Part shown: in pieces, positions 1 through 11,973 of the stretch | Layout of the letters: each line of letters starts with the position of its first letter | How positions within the stretch are numbered: the stretch's first letter is position 1 | From: Superficieibacter electus | GTDB taxonomy: Bacteria > Pseudomonadota > Gammaproteobacteria > Enterobacterales > Enterobacteriaceae | Direction: 5' to 3' | Length of the DNA stretch: 64,000 nucleotides | NCBI RefSeq assembly: GCF_002915575.1 | Contig: NZ_PQGD01000019.1 | Span: forward strand, 1-64,000 | Made by a program: the position numbers and the translations under genes | The notes under the pieces: generated by a model | Databases searched by the model: none | What the model saw: the letters and a program-made list of their open reading frames with translations, nothing else | What the model was told of the DNA's origin: nothing

Positions 1-80
1 GTGGCGCTGCGCTTACCGGGCCTGCGGGGTGTACGGAGTACTCCCTCTCCCTCAGGGAGAGGGCCGGGGTGAGGGTGTGC
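1..80. repeat. REP-like fragment followed by a GGGAGAGGG palindrome
   Basis: Bases 1-25 carry a REP-type half (gcgcttaccgggcc). Bases 43-63 form a near-perfect palindrome, CCCTCTCCCT and AGGGAGAGGG around a single C, followed by a GGGGTGAGGG tail to about 75. The same palindrome plus tail recurs at 17428-17460 (inverted) and 17689-17721, and a relative lies at 35122-35147. It is probably a dispersed intergenic palindromic element that also lies just past the 3' end of the leftward nadV gene. Confidence 0.6.
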
Positions 81-100
81 CCGGCATGTCACAGGCAGCG

Positions 101-1591
101 TTAACCTTGCGCCGCCAGACGCTGGCGGATCTGCTCAAAATGTTCACGATTCACCAGCTTACCGTCGAGAAACCGGGTTTTGAGCTCACCCTGTTGCTCC
201 TGATCCCAGGTTTGCTCGTCATGCAGCATCAGTTCGCCCTGCGCATCGCGCTCAACACGCAGCAGACCACGGGCAGAGCGTTTCATGCCGTTATCGGTTT
301 TCGGCTCTTTGAAGATAGTGCGGCCTTCCCCATTTACCTGCCCCCACGTGGCTTTCATCGCAAAACCGAAAGTATCACGCGTGTTGTACTGATAGGTAAA
401 AGATCCAATACCAAACACCACGTTAGAACTGGCAAAGCCTTTTGCCTCCAGACGGCGCAGGATTTCATTCGCCCGTTCAAGGGTAATGGAATCACCGTAA
501 ATCAGCCCAACATGCGGGTCGAGCACTTTATAGCCTTTCTCATTCACCGTGCCGCCAAAAATGTCCCATAACACTTCGACAGAACCTTTCTCTTCCGGAC
601 TGCGCTCAGCGCGAGTATCATCATCCGCCCCGGTACCACAAAGGATTTCCACCGGATCGCCACTGTCAGGCCGGAACACCACGCGTCCTTCACGGTTCAT
701 AATTAACGTTTTCAGCTCGCGGGTATATTCGGTCAGTACGCGCCAGTAGTCCCAGGTATCCGAGACGATTGAGACAAATCCCTGCGGATAAAGGTCGGCA
801 ATCAGGCGGCGAAACGTCTCAATTTCCCCGTCGTGCTGACCCATGCACATTACGCTATGCTCCGTCGCCGGAATGCTCGCGCCGATAAAATAGTCTTCAC
901 CGTCGGTGTAGTAATCCCGCGCATACAGGATGGAAGGAATGCTGTCGGTGCCTTTAAAGCTCAGCAGGTGACCACTCCCTGACTGCATGGTGTCCTGTAA
1001 CCCGGACAGACCCCGGAAAGAAAAGTCGTGGCACTGAAAATCGAGATGTGAAACATCCGTACAGGTTTTCGCCGCCCACTTTTCGCAAATCTTACGGTAG
1101 TGGTGTGCGATGGTGGCATTAGTCGAGGCTTTCCATAGCTCCGCTGAAAGCACCGTTTCCAGGTAATTTACCAGCCAGAACGCATCGTCGCGGGTATTGG
1201 TAATCGTCAGCACCGGCACCTTCATCGGCACTTTACTGCCTTCATCCAGCGCTTTAATGTGCAGCGGAAGATAGCCCGTACGGTGCAGGGTACGAATATG
1301 ATCGACGGCCACGGCATCACGCCCCAGATAGCTGTCCATCACCTGTTTGTATTCATTGACAACTTCATCTTCCGGGCGGGAGAAAAAGGCGTCGTTAAAC
1401 AGATCGACCAGAAACCACTGCATAAAACCCTGCAAACCGAAGAACACCAGCTTGCCATCGGCGAGCGGGGACTGAAAGAAGCGATCGCTGCGCGGCGTAA
1501 AGTTGGAGTACACCTTCGTGGTGCCCTGCGGATACTGCACACGGTGCGATACCTTGTAGCCATCGATAGCCAGAATGGGGTTCATTTTCAT
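101..1591 (-). CDS. nadV: Nicotinamide phosphoribosyltransferase family protein (NadV/NAMPT-like)
   Basis: The 496-residue product belongs to the NAMPT/NadV family, which joins nicotinamide to PRPP to make NMN for NAD salvage. Visible family signatures are the N-terminal DGYKVSHRVQYP stretch, the central PATEHSVM segment containing the catalytic-type histidine, and the RPDSGDP phosphoribosyl-binding motif. I chose the ATG at 1591 because GGAG lies about 8 bases upstream; the open frame continues further without a better start. It follows the prs-like gene by 13 bp and is surely co-transcribed with it. An alternative substrate, ADP-ribose pyrophosphate in a NARP1-like NAD rebuilding pathway, is possible given the divergent Prs partner. 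Confidence 0.93.
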   Translation of the reverse strand: MKMNPILAIDGYKVSHRVQYPQGTTKVYSNFTPRSDRFFQSPLADGKLVFFGLQGFMQWFLVDLFNDAFFSRPEDEVVNEYKQVMDSYLGRDAVAVDHIRTLHRTGYLPLHIKALDEGSKVPMKVPVLTITNTRDDAFWLVNYLETVLSAELWKASTNATIAHHYRKICEKWAAKTCTDVSHLDFQCHDFSFRGLSGLQDTMQSGSGHLLSFKGTDSIPSILYARDYYTDGEDYFIGASIPATEHSVMCMGQHDGEIETFRRLIADLYPQGFVSIVSDTWDYWRVLTEYTRELKTLIMNREGRVVFRPDSGDPVEILCGTGADDDTRAERSPEEKGSVEVLWDIFGGTVNEKGYKVLDPHVGLIYGDSITLERANEILRRLEAKGFASSNVVFGIGSFTYQYNTRDTFGFAMKATWGQVNGEGRTIFKEPKTDNGMKRSARGLLRVERDAQGELMLHDEQTWDQEQQGELKTRFLDGKLVNREHFEQIRQRLAAQG

Positions 1592-1604
1592 GATGTCTTC
1601 TCCG

Positions 1605-2465
1605 TTAAGCGCCGTAAATAGCCGCAATATCAATCAGTTCGAGTTTTGGATGCGCCAGCGTGGGTGAGGTTATTGACGTAGTGGTGTAAATCGCGTCGAT
1701 GCCATTTTCGAGCAGATGCTCCACGCCTTTAGAAAAGATGCCGTGCGTCACGTACAGGCTGACGCTACGTGCGCCAGCGTCGCGCAGTACCTGAGCGGAG
1801 CCGATAAACGTGCCGCCTGCGTCACACAGATCATCAACAATCAGCACATCCCTGCCCTTCACCTCGCCGGAAACCAGCGCAAAGCCAGTCAGATTGCCGC
1901 TCGCCACATCGCGCTTTTTGCTTAATACCGCATAGTCAGATGCGCCAACCGCTCTGGCAACCGCATCTATTTTTTTCAGCGCGCCAGCGTCGGGAGCGAC
2001 CAGCATCAGCGCCTGCTGCTGAAATTGACGAGCCAGAGTGGGGCTGTGCAGCAAACAGACTTCTTGCGGTACAGTGACAAAATTATCGATCGCCGCGCCT
2101 GCCGCGTCGCTATGCGGATCAAGCACCTTCACTTTATCAAAACGCAGGGTGTTGAGTTGGCGGGCGAAAACCTTCAGCGCAAAGCTGTCGCCCGGCACCA
2201 TATAACGGTCCTGACGTGCCCATGGCAGCCACGGCAATTCCAGATGGCTGACCAGCACATCGGTGGTATGGTGCACGGCATCCACCAGTTGCGCCAGCAG
2301 CATGAAGTCATTCATATCACGCATCGCGGCGGCACGGATGCGCATCAACCGCGCCGTGTCCGGTAGCGCACCCGTTACTTTCAGCCATACTGCGCCATCG
2401 GGAAAAACGCCGTTTGTGATGGCAATTTCTTGATTATCAATGAATAACTGCAACCGTTTTTCCAT
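1605..2465 (-). CDS. prs: Ribose-phosphate pyrophosphokinase-like protein, short divergent paralogue
   Basis: The 286-residue protein has the PRPP synthetase fold signatures: WARQDRYMVPGD near residue 90, a DPHSDAAG loop in place of DLHAEQ, and the phosphoribosyl loop VLIVDDLCDAGGT. It is about 30 residues shorter than the housekeeping Prs of enterobacteria and clearly diverged, so it is a dedicated paralogue rather than the essential gene. Immediately upstream of nadV, it should provide the activated sugar for nicotinamide salvage. The known prs-nadV pairing under NrtR control supports this. Homologues in phages phosphorylate ADP-ribose instead (Adps), so the true substrate is open. Confidence 0.88.
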   Translation of the reverse strand: MEKRLQLFIDNQEIAITNGVFPDGAVWLKVTGALPDTARLMRIRAAAMRDMNDFMLLAQLVDAVHHTTDVLVSHLELPWLPWARQDRYMVPGDSFALKVFARQLNTLRFDKVKVLDPHSDAAGAAIDNFVTVPQEVCLLHSPTLARQFQQQALMLVAPDAGALKKIDAVARAVGASDYAVLSKKRDVASGNLTGFALVSGEVKGRDVLIVDDLCDAGGTFIGSAQVLRDAGARSVSLYVTHGIFSKGVEHLLENGIDAIYTTTSITSPTLAHPKLELIDIAAIYGA

Positions 2466-2487
2466 TTGTTCGCCCTCTCAATCAATT

Positions 2488-2504
2488 ATTGTCCCTGCGA
2501 CAAT
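2488..2504. promoter_or_regulatory. Putative NrtR operator 1
   Basis: ATTGTC-CCTGC-GACAAT is a perfect 6-5-6 inverted repeat between the prs start codon and its likely promoter. A second dyad with the same TGTC-N5-GACA core is centred 22 bp away, about two helical turns. Assignment to NrtR is inferred from position in the divergent prs/nrtR region. Confidence 0.6.
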
Positions 2505-2511
2505 TTAATAA

Positions 2512-2524
2512 TGTCCCTAAGACA
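2512..2524. promoter_or_regulatory. Putative NrtR operator 2
   Basis: TGTC-CCTAA-GACA repeats the core of the dyad at 2488-2504, with the same spacing between arms. It directly abuts the putative -10 element of the leftward prs promoter, so a bound repressor would block initiation. Confidence 0.6.
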
Positions 2525-2525
2525 C

Positions 2526-2553
2526 ATATTATGCAAGTTATTTTTTGACCAAA
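2526..2553 (-). promoter_or_regulatory. Candidate prs-nadV promoter
   Basis: On the minus strand TTTGGT (2548-2553) and TAATAT (2526-2531) are separated by 16 bp. The -35 match is weak. The start site would fall inside the operator at 2512-2524, consistent with repression. Confidence 0.4.
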
Positions 2554-2573
2554 AAGCAAAATAGCCTTAATTG
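2545..2573 (+). promoter_or_regulatory. Candidate nrtR promoter
   Basis: TTGACC (2545-2550) and TAATTG (2568-2573) are 17 bp apart. This gives a sigma-70-type promoter about 90 bp upstream of the nrtR start and overlapping the leftward prs promoter. Confidence 0.4.
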
Positions 2574-2662
2574 CCTGATAACCGAAATAAAAAAAGCGCC
2601 TGTGTTGTGCGGACCGGGCTGGTAAACTGGGACATTCTTTCCACTACGAGCGGCCCCGGTAA

Positions 2663-3382
2663 ATGACGACAGAAGCGGAATACCTGAAAAACTACGATGC
2701 CAGCCGTTTCCCGTCGCCGCTGGTGACGGTAGATAGTGTGCTGTTTACCCTGCATCAGGGCGAGCTTTGTGTGTTGCTGGTGGAGCGCGCCAGTCAGCCG
2801 CAGCAGGGGCGCTGGGGATTGCCGGGCGGTTTCATCGACATCAAGCGTGACGCCTCGACACGCGATACCGCGCTGCGCAAGCTGACCGAAAAAACGGGTA
2901 TCTCACCATCGTGGCTGGAACAGCTCGACACGTTTTCAGGGCCAGAGCGCGATCCGCGCGGCTGGAGTCTGACGGTTAGCTGGTTTGCACTTATCTCCTG
3001 GGTGGATTGCGCGCCGCATATTGCCACCGTCAGCGATGCGAAATGGCTCCCGGTACGTTCGCTCGCTGGCTATGAACTCGCGTTTGATCATGCCGCTATC
3101 GTCCAGGCCGGTTTGCACCGCCTGCGGCAAAAAACCATGTATTCCCTGCTGCCGGTGTATTGCCTGCCTGAGACGTTTACTCATGCGCAGCTTCAGGAAG
3201 CAACGGAAATCATCCTCGGCCAGCCTATTCAGCGGAAAAGTTTGATCCGCCGTATTGAGGCTTCGGGCATGCTGGAAGAGACCGGCGAAAGCGTGGCGAC
3301 CGGCGCACGCAAGGCACGGCTGTGGCGGCGCAAGCCCGGCGTGGATATCCATCTTTTTTCCCGTAATCTACTGGCTGAATAA
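2663..3382 (+). CDS. nrtR: NrtR-type Nudix-related transcriptional regulator
   Basis: The 239-residue protein has an N-terminal Nudix-like domain (about residues 18-150) and a C-terminal winged-helix region of the NrtR family. In this family ADP-ribose binding relieves repression of NAD-metabolism genes. The Nudix box is degenerate: after GGFIDIKRD the catalytic REUxEE element reads RKLTEK, so two glutamates are replaced by lysine and hydrolase activity is unlikely. Divergent orientation from prs-nadV and the dyads between them fit local control. The start ATG at 2663 agrees with the family N-terminus, although the upstream CGGCCCCGG is only a weak ribosome-binding site. Confidence 0.88.
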   Translation: MTTEAEYLKNYDASRFPSPLVTVDSVLFTLHQGELCVLLVERASQPQQGRWGLPGGFIDIKRDASTRDTALRKLTEKTGISPSWLEQLDTFSGPERDPRGWSLTVSWFALISWVDCAPHIATVSDAKWLPVRSLAGYELAFDHAAIVQAGLHRLRQKTMYSLLPVYCLPETFTHAQLQEATEIILGQPIQRKSLIRRIEASGMLEETGESVATGARKARLWRRKPGVDIHLFSRNLLAE

Positions 3383-3463
3383 AGGCCAGCCCCTTAAATG
3401 CATAAACCGCACTAATGATTACGGGTTATAGTGTGACGCAACTTTCTTATACAAACCTCGGTC

Positions 3464-4480
3464 ATGGCTCAAATTTCATCTGAAGAAACGCTCATCGGGC
3501 AAAACGATACGCCATTTTTCCACCCCATGCCGTGGGCGCGGAATCCGCATCTGCAAACCATGCTGCCGCGCCTGCTGCGCCGCCGTGTGCTGTTTACGCC
3601 CGTCTGGCACCGCCTGGATTTGCCGGATGGTGATTTTGTCGATCTTGCGTGGAGTGAAGATCCGCATCAGGCGAGACATAAACCCCGGCTGGTGGTTTTT
3701 CACGGCCTGGAGGGCAGCCTGCACAGCCCCTACGCGCACGGCCTGATCAATGCCGCGAAAGCGCGTGGCTGGCTCGGCGTAGTGATGCATTTTCGCGGCT
3801 GTAGCGGCGAACCCAACCGTCTGAATCGCATTTATCATTCGGGTGAAACCGAAGACGGCACCTGGTTTTTACACTGGCTGCAGCGCGAATTTGGCAACGT
3901 GCCTACAGCGGCGGTGGGCTACTCGCTGGGGGGCAATATGCTGGCGTGCCTACTGGCAAAAGAAGGTGCGCAAGCTCCGCTGGATGCAGCGGCGATCGTC
4001 TCCGCGCCCTTCGTGCTGGAAGCCTGCAGTTATCACATGGAAAAAGGCTTTTCCCGCGTCTATCAGCGCTACCTGCTTAACCTGCTCAAAGGGAATGCAA
4101 CCCGCAAACTGAAGGCGTATCCCGGCACGCTCCCCATTGAACTGGCCCAGCTCAAACAGGTCCGCCGCCTGCGTGAGTTTGACGATTTGATCACCGCGCG
4201 TATTCACGGTTTTGCCGATGCTATCGACTATTATCGTCAGTGCAGCGCGATGCCGCTGCTCAATCAGATCGCCAAACCGACGCTGATCATCCATGCTAAA
4301 GACGATCCGTTTATGGATCACCACGTTATTCCCGACCCCGACACTTTGCCGCCGCAGGTGGAATACCAGCTCACCGAGCATGGTGGTCATGTGGGATTTG
4401 TCGGCGGTACGTTGCGGCACCCGGAAATGTGGCTGGAAAAACGTATCCCCGACTGGCTAAAAACATACCTCGGAGCCTGA
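3464..4480 (+). CDS. yheT: Alpha/beta-fold hydrolase YheT
   Basis: The 338-residue protein matches the YheT/AB-hydrolase 4 family in length and sequence. The nucleophile elbow is GYSLGGNM near residue 160. An aspartate in the IHAKDDPFM segment and a histidine in EHGGHVGF complete the expected Ser-Asp-His triad. The substrate is not established; esterase or lipase-like activity is the usual assignment. It ends one base before the yheU start codon and is followed by prkB, so the three genes form an operon as in E. coli. A possible TATAGT -10 element lies upstream at about 3427. Confidence 0.93.
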   Translation: MAQISSEETLIGQNDTPFFHPMPWARNPHLQTMLPRLLRRRVLFTPVWHRLDLPDGDFVDLAWSEDPHQARHKPRLVVFHGLEGSLHSPYAHGLINAAKARGWLGVVMHFRGCSGEPNRLNRIYHSGETEDGTWFLHWLQREFGNVPTAAVGYSLGGNMLACLLAKEGAQAPLDAAAIVSAPFVLEACSYHMEKGFSRVYQRYLLNLLKGNATRKLKAYPGTLPIELAQLKQVRRLREFDDLITARIHGFADAIDYYRQCSAMPLLNQIAKPTLIIHAKDDPFMDHHVIPDPDTLPPQVEYQLTEHGGHVGFVGGTLRHPEMWLEKRIPDWLKTYLGA

Positions 4481-4481
4481 G

Positions 4482-4700
4482 ATGATTATTCCCTGGCAGG
4501 ATCTCGCCCCTGATACCCTCGACAGCCTGATTGAAAGCTTTGTCTTGCGCGAAGGCACCGATTATGGTGAACATGAACGTTCGCTCGAGCAAAAAGTCGC
4601 CGACGTCAAACATCAGCTGCAAACGGGCGACGCCGTGCTGGTGTGGTCAGAACTGCATGAGACGGTCAATATTATGCCTCGTAAACAGTTCCGCGACTGA
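4482..4700 (+). CDS. yheU: UPF0270 family protein YheU
   Basis: A 72-residue acidic protein beginning [15 protein letters not shown] and ending before a short gap to prkB. Sequence and length match the YheU/UPF0270 family, which is small, conserved in gamma-proteobacteria and of unknown function. The start codon lies one base after the yheT stop, with a GGAG sequence inside the end of yheT, pointing to coupled translation. Confidence 0.93.
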   Translation: MIIPWQDLAPDTLDSLIESFVLREGTDYGEHERSLEQKVADVKHQLQTGDAVLVWSELHETVNIMPRKQFRD

Positions 4701-4726
4701 TTTTACTGATTACTCAGGGAGTTGCT

Positions 4727-5596
4727 ATGTCTGCCAAACATCCGGTGATTGCGGTTACAGGTTCCAGCGGTGCGGGAACCACCACCACCAGCCTTGCCTT
4801 CCGTAAAATTTTTGCCCAGCTCAACCTGCATGCGGCGGAAGTCGAAGGCGATAGCTTTCATCGCTATACCCGCCCGGAAATGGATATGGCGATCCGCAAA
4901 GCGCGCGATTTGGGACGGCATATCAGCTACTTTGGACCCGAGGCTAACGACTTCGGCCTGCTGGAAAACACCTTTATTGAGTACGGCCATTCAGGCACAG
5001 GCCAGGCGCGTAAGTATCTTCACACCTATGACGAAGCGGTGCCGTGGAATCAGGTGCCTGGCACATTTACGCCGTGGCAGCCGTTGCCGGAACCCACTGA
5101 CGTACTGTTTTATGAAGGATTACACGGCGGTGTGGTCACCCCTCAACATGACGTGGCACGCCATGTTGACTTGCTGGTCGGTGTGGTGCCGATCGTCAAC
5201 CTGGAATGGATTCAGAAACTGATCCGCGACACCAGCGAACGCGGCCACTCTCGTGAGGCAGTGATGGACTCCGTGGTACGCTCAATGGAAGATTATATTA
5301 ACTTCATCACTCCGCAGTTTTCCCGCACCCATATTAACTTCCAGCGGGTACCGACCGTGGATACCTCGAATCCTTTCGCCGCCAAAGGCATCCCCTCGCT
5401 GGACGAAAGTTTTGTGGTGATCCATTTTCGCAATCTGGAAGGCATTGATTTCCCGTGGCTGCTGGCAATGCTTCAGGGATCGTTTATTTCCCACATTAAC
5501 ACCCTGGTGGTGCCCGGCGGAAAAATGGGTCTGGCCATGGAACTGATTATGCTGCCGCTGGTGCAACGGCTGATGGAAGGCAAAAAGATCGAATAG
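4727..5596 (+). CDS. prkB: Phosphoribulokinase-family kinase PrkB
   Basis: The 289-residue protein has a P-loop near the N-terminus (GSSGAGTTTTS) and belongs to the phosphoribulokinase/uridine kinase family. E. coli PrkB has the same length and location. No Calvin-cycle genes are present, so its physiological substrate is not ribulose-5-phosphate fixation and remains unclear. A GGAG site 6 bases before the ATG supports the start. Its threonine-rich P-loop departs from the usual GKST form, which may affect nucleotide binding, but E. coli PrkB is similar. Confidence 0.9.
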   Translation: MSAKHPVIAVTGSSGAGTTTTSLAFRKIFAQLNLHAAEVEGDSFHRYTRPEMDMAIRKARDLGRHISYFGPEANDFGLLENTFIEYGHSGTGQARKYLHTYDEAVPWNQVPGTFTPWQPLPEPTDVLFYEGLHGGVVTPQHDVARHVDLLVGVVPIVNLEWIQKLIRDTSERGHSREAVMDSVVRSMEDYINFITPQFSRTHINFQRVPTVDTSNPFAAKGIPSLDESFVVIHFRNLEGIDFPWLLAMLQGSFISHINTLVVPGGKMGLAMELIMLPLVQRLMEGKKIE

Positions 5597-5689
5597 TATC
5601 AGGGTAAAATCCCCCTGCTACGGCCCCGGCGCACCTTTGCCCGGCGGCGCTGGCGCTTGCACGGGCCTACATTCATTATTGACAGTGTA

Positions 5690-5880
5690 CGCCATCATCC
5701 GTCCCGTAGGCCGGGTAAGCGCAGCACCAACCGGCATTACAATCGGTTGATATTGTACGATTTTACCCCGGCTCGTAGGCCGGGTAAGCGCAGCGCCACC
5801 CGGCATTACAATCGGTTGATATTGTATGATTTTACCCCGGCCCGTAGGCCGGGTAAGCGCAGCGCCACCCGGCATTAGAC
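5690..5880. repeat. Three tandem REP-containing units, period 69 bp
   Basis: The stretch without a gene between prkB and yhfA holds three near-identical units beginning CGTAGGCCGGGTAAGCGCAG at 5705, 5774 and 5843, each 69 bp apart. Each contains a REP half (GGCCGGGTAAGCGCAGCGCCACCCGG type) and an AT-rich linker. A further inverted REP piece lies at 5625-5660. The pattern is a BIME array, a likely gyrase or nucleoid-protein target and a transcript 3'-end stabiliser for two convergent operons. Confidence 0.8.
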
Positions 5881-5899
5881 CGCCGCTGCTGGCCCTATC

Positions 5900-6304
5900 C
5901 TATGCGGCGACCACCTCATAGGAATGGGTAATATTCACGGCCTTACCCAGCATCAGCGCCACTGAACAATACTTCTCGGCAGAGAGATCCACCGCCCGCG
6001 CCACCGCAGCATCTTTCAGGTCATTACCGGTGACAATGAAGTGCAGATTGATATGGGTAAACAAACGCGGGGCTTCTTCACGGCGCTCTGAGGTCAACGT
6101 CACCTCGCAGTTGGTGACCTCCTGACGTCCCTTTTGCAGGATGGAGACAACGTCGATTGCGCTGCATCCCCCCGCCGCCATTAACACCATTTCCATTGGG
6201 CTGGGAGCCTTATCACCCGAGTTGCCGTCCATTAAAACCTGATGCCCGGACGCCGACTCGCCTAAGAATGTTAACCCTTCTACCCATTTCACTCGCGCTT
6301 GCAT
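5900..6304 (-). CDS. yhfA: OsmC family protein YhfA
   Basis: The 134-residue protein is an OsmC/Ohr-fold member with the two conserved cysteines in AGGCSAIDV and EKYCSVALM. Members reduce organic hydroperoxides, but the role of YhfA itself is unproven. The ATG at 6304 is preferred over upstream in-frame ATGs because GGAGTGG precedes it at good spacing and the protein then starts MQARVKW like the E. coli version. It is divergent from crp, as in E. coli. Confidence 0.93.
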   Translation of the reverse strand: MQARVKWVEGLTFLGESASGHQVLMDGNSGDKAPSPMEMVLMAAGGCSAIDVVSILQKGRQEVTNCEVTLTSERREEAPRLFTHINLHFIVTGNDLKDAAVARAVDLSAEKYCSVALMLGKAVNITHSYEVVAA

Positions 6305-6337
6305 AAACATCCACTCCAGCATGGTAATTTTCTTCAC

Positions 6338-6608
6338 AGATTACGCGCACATAACAATTCTCGCAACGTAAGGCGACCTACATCATGCTGAAGCGAGACA
6401 CCAGGAGACAGGCGGCAAAAGCTATGCTAAAACAGACGGGATGCTACAGTGATATATTGACTTTGGCGCATGTATGCAAAGGACTTTAGATTAACGGCTG
6501 CGGAGCATACCGACAGTCAACTTCCCGTCAGAGGGAAGAATACGATTGCAACCCCGGAGGCGACGCCGTTAGCCGCCGGAGATAGCTTATAACAGAGGAT
6601 AACCGCGC
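6338..6608. promoter_or_regulatory. yhfA-crp divergent regulatory region with crp leader hairpin
   Basis: This 271-bp gap carries the crp promoter and a long untranslated leader. The leader holds a hairpin CTTCCC/GGGAAG at 6521-6538 resembling the E. coli crp leader, and ends with the conserved AACAGAGGATAACCGCGC before the start codon. Autoregulation by CRP is known for crp; I did not find an unambiguous CRP consensus site here. Confidence 0.55.
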
Positions 6609-7241
6609 ATGGTGCTTGGCAAACCGCAAACAGACCCGACTCTCGAATGGTTCTTGTCTCATTGCCACATTCATAAGTACCCATCGAAGAGCACGCTAAT
6701 TCACCAGGGTGAAAAGGCGGAGACGCTGTATTACATCGTCAAAGGCTCCGTGGCAGTACTGATTAAGGATGAAGAAGGGAAAGAGATGATCCTTTCTTAC
6801 CTCAACCAGGGCGATTTCATCGGTGAACTGGGCCTTTTTGAAGAGGGCCAGGAACGTAGCGCCTGGGTACGTGCAAAAACCGCCTGTGAAGTGGCGGAAA
6901 TCTCCTATAAGAAATTCCGTCAGCTTATCCAGGTTAACCCGGATATTCTGATGCGGCTATCCGCGCAAATGGCGCGCCGTTTACAGGTCACATCTGAAAA
7001 AGTGGGCAACCTCGCCTTCCTCGATGTCACCGGCCGTATTGCGCAGACGCTGCTTAACCTTGCAAAACAGCCGGATGCTATGACCCACCCGGACGGCATG
7101 CAAATCAAAATCACCCGTCAGGAGATTGGCCAGATCGTCGGTTGCTCTCGCGAAACGGTGGGGCGTATCCTGAAAATGCTGGAAGATCAGAGCCTGATCT
7201 CCGCGCACGGTAAAACTATCGTCGTCTACGGCACCCGCTAA
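6609..7241 (+). CDS. crp: cAMP receptor protein (global regulator CRP)
   Basis: The 210-residue protein is the classic CRP: N-terminal cyclic-nucleotide domain with the cAMP-binding [18 protein letters not shown]-type segment (residues about 71-90), a dimerisation helix, and a C-terminal helix-turn-helix [20 protein letters not shown]. It controls carbon-source genes genome-wide, and candidate CRP sites occur in this window before ppiA/tsgA and pckA. AGAGGA lies 9 bases before the ATG. It is flanked by divergent yhfA and downstream yhfK, as in E. coli. Confidence 0.99.
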   Translation: MVLGKPQTDPTLEWFLSHCHIHKYPSKSTLIHQGEKAETLYYIVKGSVAVLIKDEEGKEMILSYLNQGDFIGELGLFEEGQERSAWVRAKTACEVAEISYKKFRQLIQVNPDILMRLSAQMARRLQVTSEKVGNLAFLDVTGRIAQTLLNLAKQPDAMTHPDGMQIKITRQEIGQIVGCSRETVGRILKMLEDQSLISAHGKTIVVYGTR

Positions 7242-7285
7242 GCTCGACAGTCGGCGCATTCATTGTAATGCGCCGATCACCTTCT

Positions 7286-10654
<3,369 letters not shown>

Positions 10655-10670
10655 CAATGGCAACTATAAA

Positions 10671-11234
10671 TCAGCGATGCAGAAAATTCGCCAGTAGCTG
10701 ATGCCCTTGCTCACTCAGAATGCTTTCCGGATGAAACTGTACGCCCTCCAGATCCCACTGCCGGTGGCGGATGCCCATAATCTCTCCGCTATCGCTCCAC
10801 GCCGTTACCTCAAAACATTCCGGCAGCGTCGGCGGGTCGATAACCAGCGAATGGTAGCGCGTGACAGTCAGCGGGTTATTCAGCCCGCGGAATACGCCAT
10901 TGCCGTTGTGCGTAACCGGGGACGTTTTGCCGTGCATCACCTTCGCTGCCCGCACAATGGTGGCCCCCAGCGCCTGGGCAATAGCCTGATGACCCAGGCA
11001 AACGCCCAGCACAGGCACTTGTCCGGCGTAACGATGAATGATTTCCAGCGAGATACCGGCTTCATCCGGCGTACAAGGACCGGGAGAAATCACTATTTTA
11101 CGCGGATTAAGCGCGGCAACCTGTGCCAGCGTCAGCTCATCATTGCGGCGCACCAGCACCTCGGCTCCCAGTTCGCTAAAGTACTGAAACAGGTTCCAGG
11201 TAAAAGAATCGTAGTTATCAATGAGGAGCAGCAT
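10671..11234 (-). CDS. pabA: Aminodeoxychorismate synthase glutamine amidotransferase subunit
   Basis: The 187-residue class I glutamine amidotransferase supplies ammonia to PabB for 4-amino-4-deoxychorismate, a folate precursor. The catalytic cysteine is in GVCLGHQA, the oxyanion element is [12 protein letters not shown], and the catalytic His-Glu pair is in GVQFHPESI. Start [13 protein letters not shown] is the family N-terminus; the open frame extends 17 codons further upstream without support. The fic gene precedes it on the same strand, as in E. coli. Confidence 0.97.
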   Translation of the reverse strand: MLLLIDNYDSFTWNLFQYFSELGAEVLVRRNDELTLAQVAALNPRKIVISPGPCTPDEAGISLEIIHRYAGQVPVLGVCLGHQAIAQALGATIVRAAKVMHGKTSPVTHNGNGVFRGLNNPLTVTRYHSLVIDPPTLPECFEVTAWSDSGEIMGIRHRQWDLEGVQFHPESILSEQGHQLLANFLHR

Positions 11235-11370
11235 AGTTCGACACGCGAGTGAAAGAAGGCCGACAGGGTAACAAATTGCTGGCAAAACACCACGCCGGGC
11301 GGCGAGGCATGAAGCTTACTATCCTGTACGGCCCAACATATCGCCGGGCCGTATGAAATGAAAGCAGCCA

Positions 11371-11973
11371 TCACGCCACTTCGGCTGCTTCGCTTACCAC
11401 GTCAGTAAAGATTGCTTCCAGCGGCGCAAGATCGCCCATTGCCCCGCTCTGATTAGCCTGCCGCCAGGCCTCGACATCAATACCGCGCCAGTCAAGCACG
11501 TAGCCCGCATGAATTGCCAGCTGCTCGAAGAAAATACGCTGCGCCAGGCCGTTACCGAGGCGGAAAGGATGCAGGACGTTAATCTCGCAGTAATAGTGCG
11601 CCAGCCGGGCGATGAATTCGCTTTTCTCCAGCCCCGCCAGATATTCTTCCTCTTCCAGCGCCTGCATCAGGGCGTTGCCTTCGTTTTCGATATACTGAAA
11701 ATTGCAGAAGCGGGTATCATCTTTGTAGATGTCAATTTCGCGTAGCTGACCGGCCCAGTCGAATACATCCTGATAAAGCTGGCGATGAATCGCGCAAAGA
11801 TGCGGTAGCCCACGCACCTGCGGCCCCAGTTCAATGGTGGCTGCCCGGAGCGCGGTCAGTTCATATGCCGCCTGCTCCAGCCGTTTATCCTGACGAATGC
11901 CCAGCCGGTTACGCAGTACGTTGATACCGGGATAGAGATAAGGGTCGCGCCCGTCGCCGTATTTATCGCTCAT
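11371..11973 (-). CDS. fic: Fic-domain AMP-transferase-like toxin
   Basis: The 200-residue protein matches E. coli Fic. Fic enzymes transfer AMP from ATP to target hydroxyls. The core motif here is [12 protein letters not shown]: the catalytic histidine, the GNG anion loop and the last arginine are present, but the acidic residue of the HxFx(D/E)GNGRxxR consensus is leucine and the first arginine is leucine. Such deviation is shared in part with E. coli Fic. The start [16 protein letters not shown] overlaps the end of yhfG by 11 bp, so the antitoxin gene is translated first and the two are coupled. Confidence 0.94.
   Translation of the reverse strand: MSDKYGDGRDPYLYPGINVLRNRLGIRQDKRLEQAAYELTALRAATIELGPQVRGLPHLCAIHRQLYQDVFDWAGQLREIDIYKDDTRFCNFQYIENEGNALMQALEEEEYLAGLEKSEFIARLAHYYCEINVLHPFRLGNGLAQRIFFEQLAIHAGYVLDWRGIDVEAWRQANQSGAMGDLAPLEAIFTDVVSEAAEVA

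Noticed and set aside
2620-2640. Third NrtR-like dyad near the nrtR start
   Set aside because: Only a TGTCCC half-site (as GGGACA) is present; no opposing GACA arm at the required spacing.
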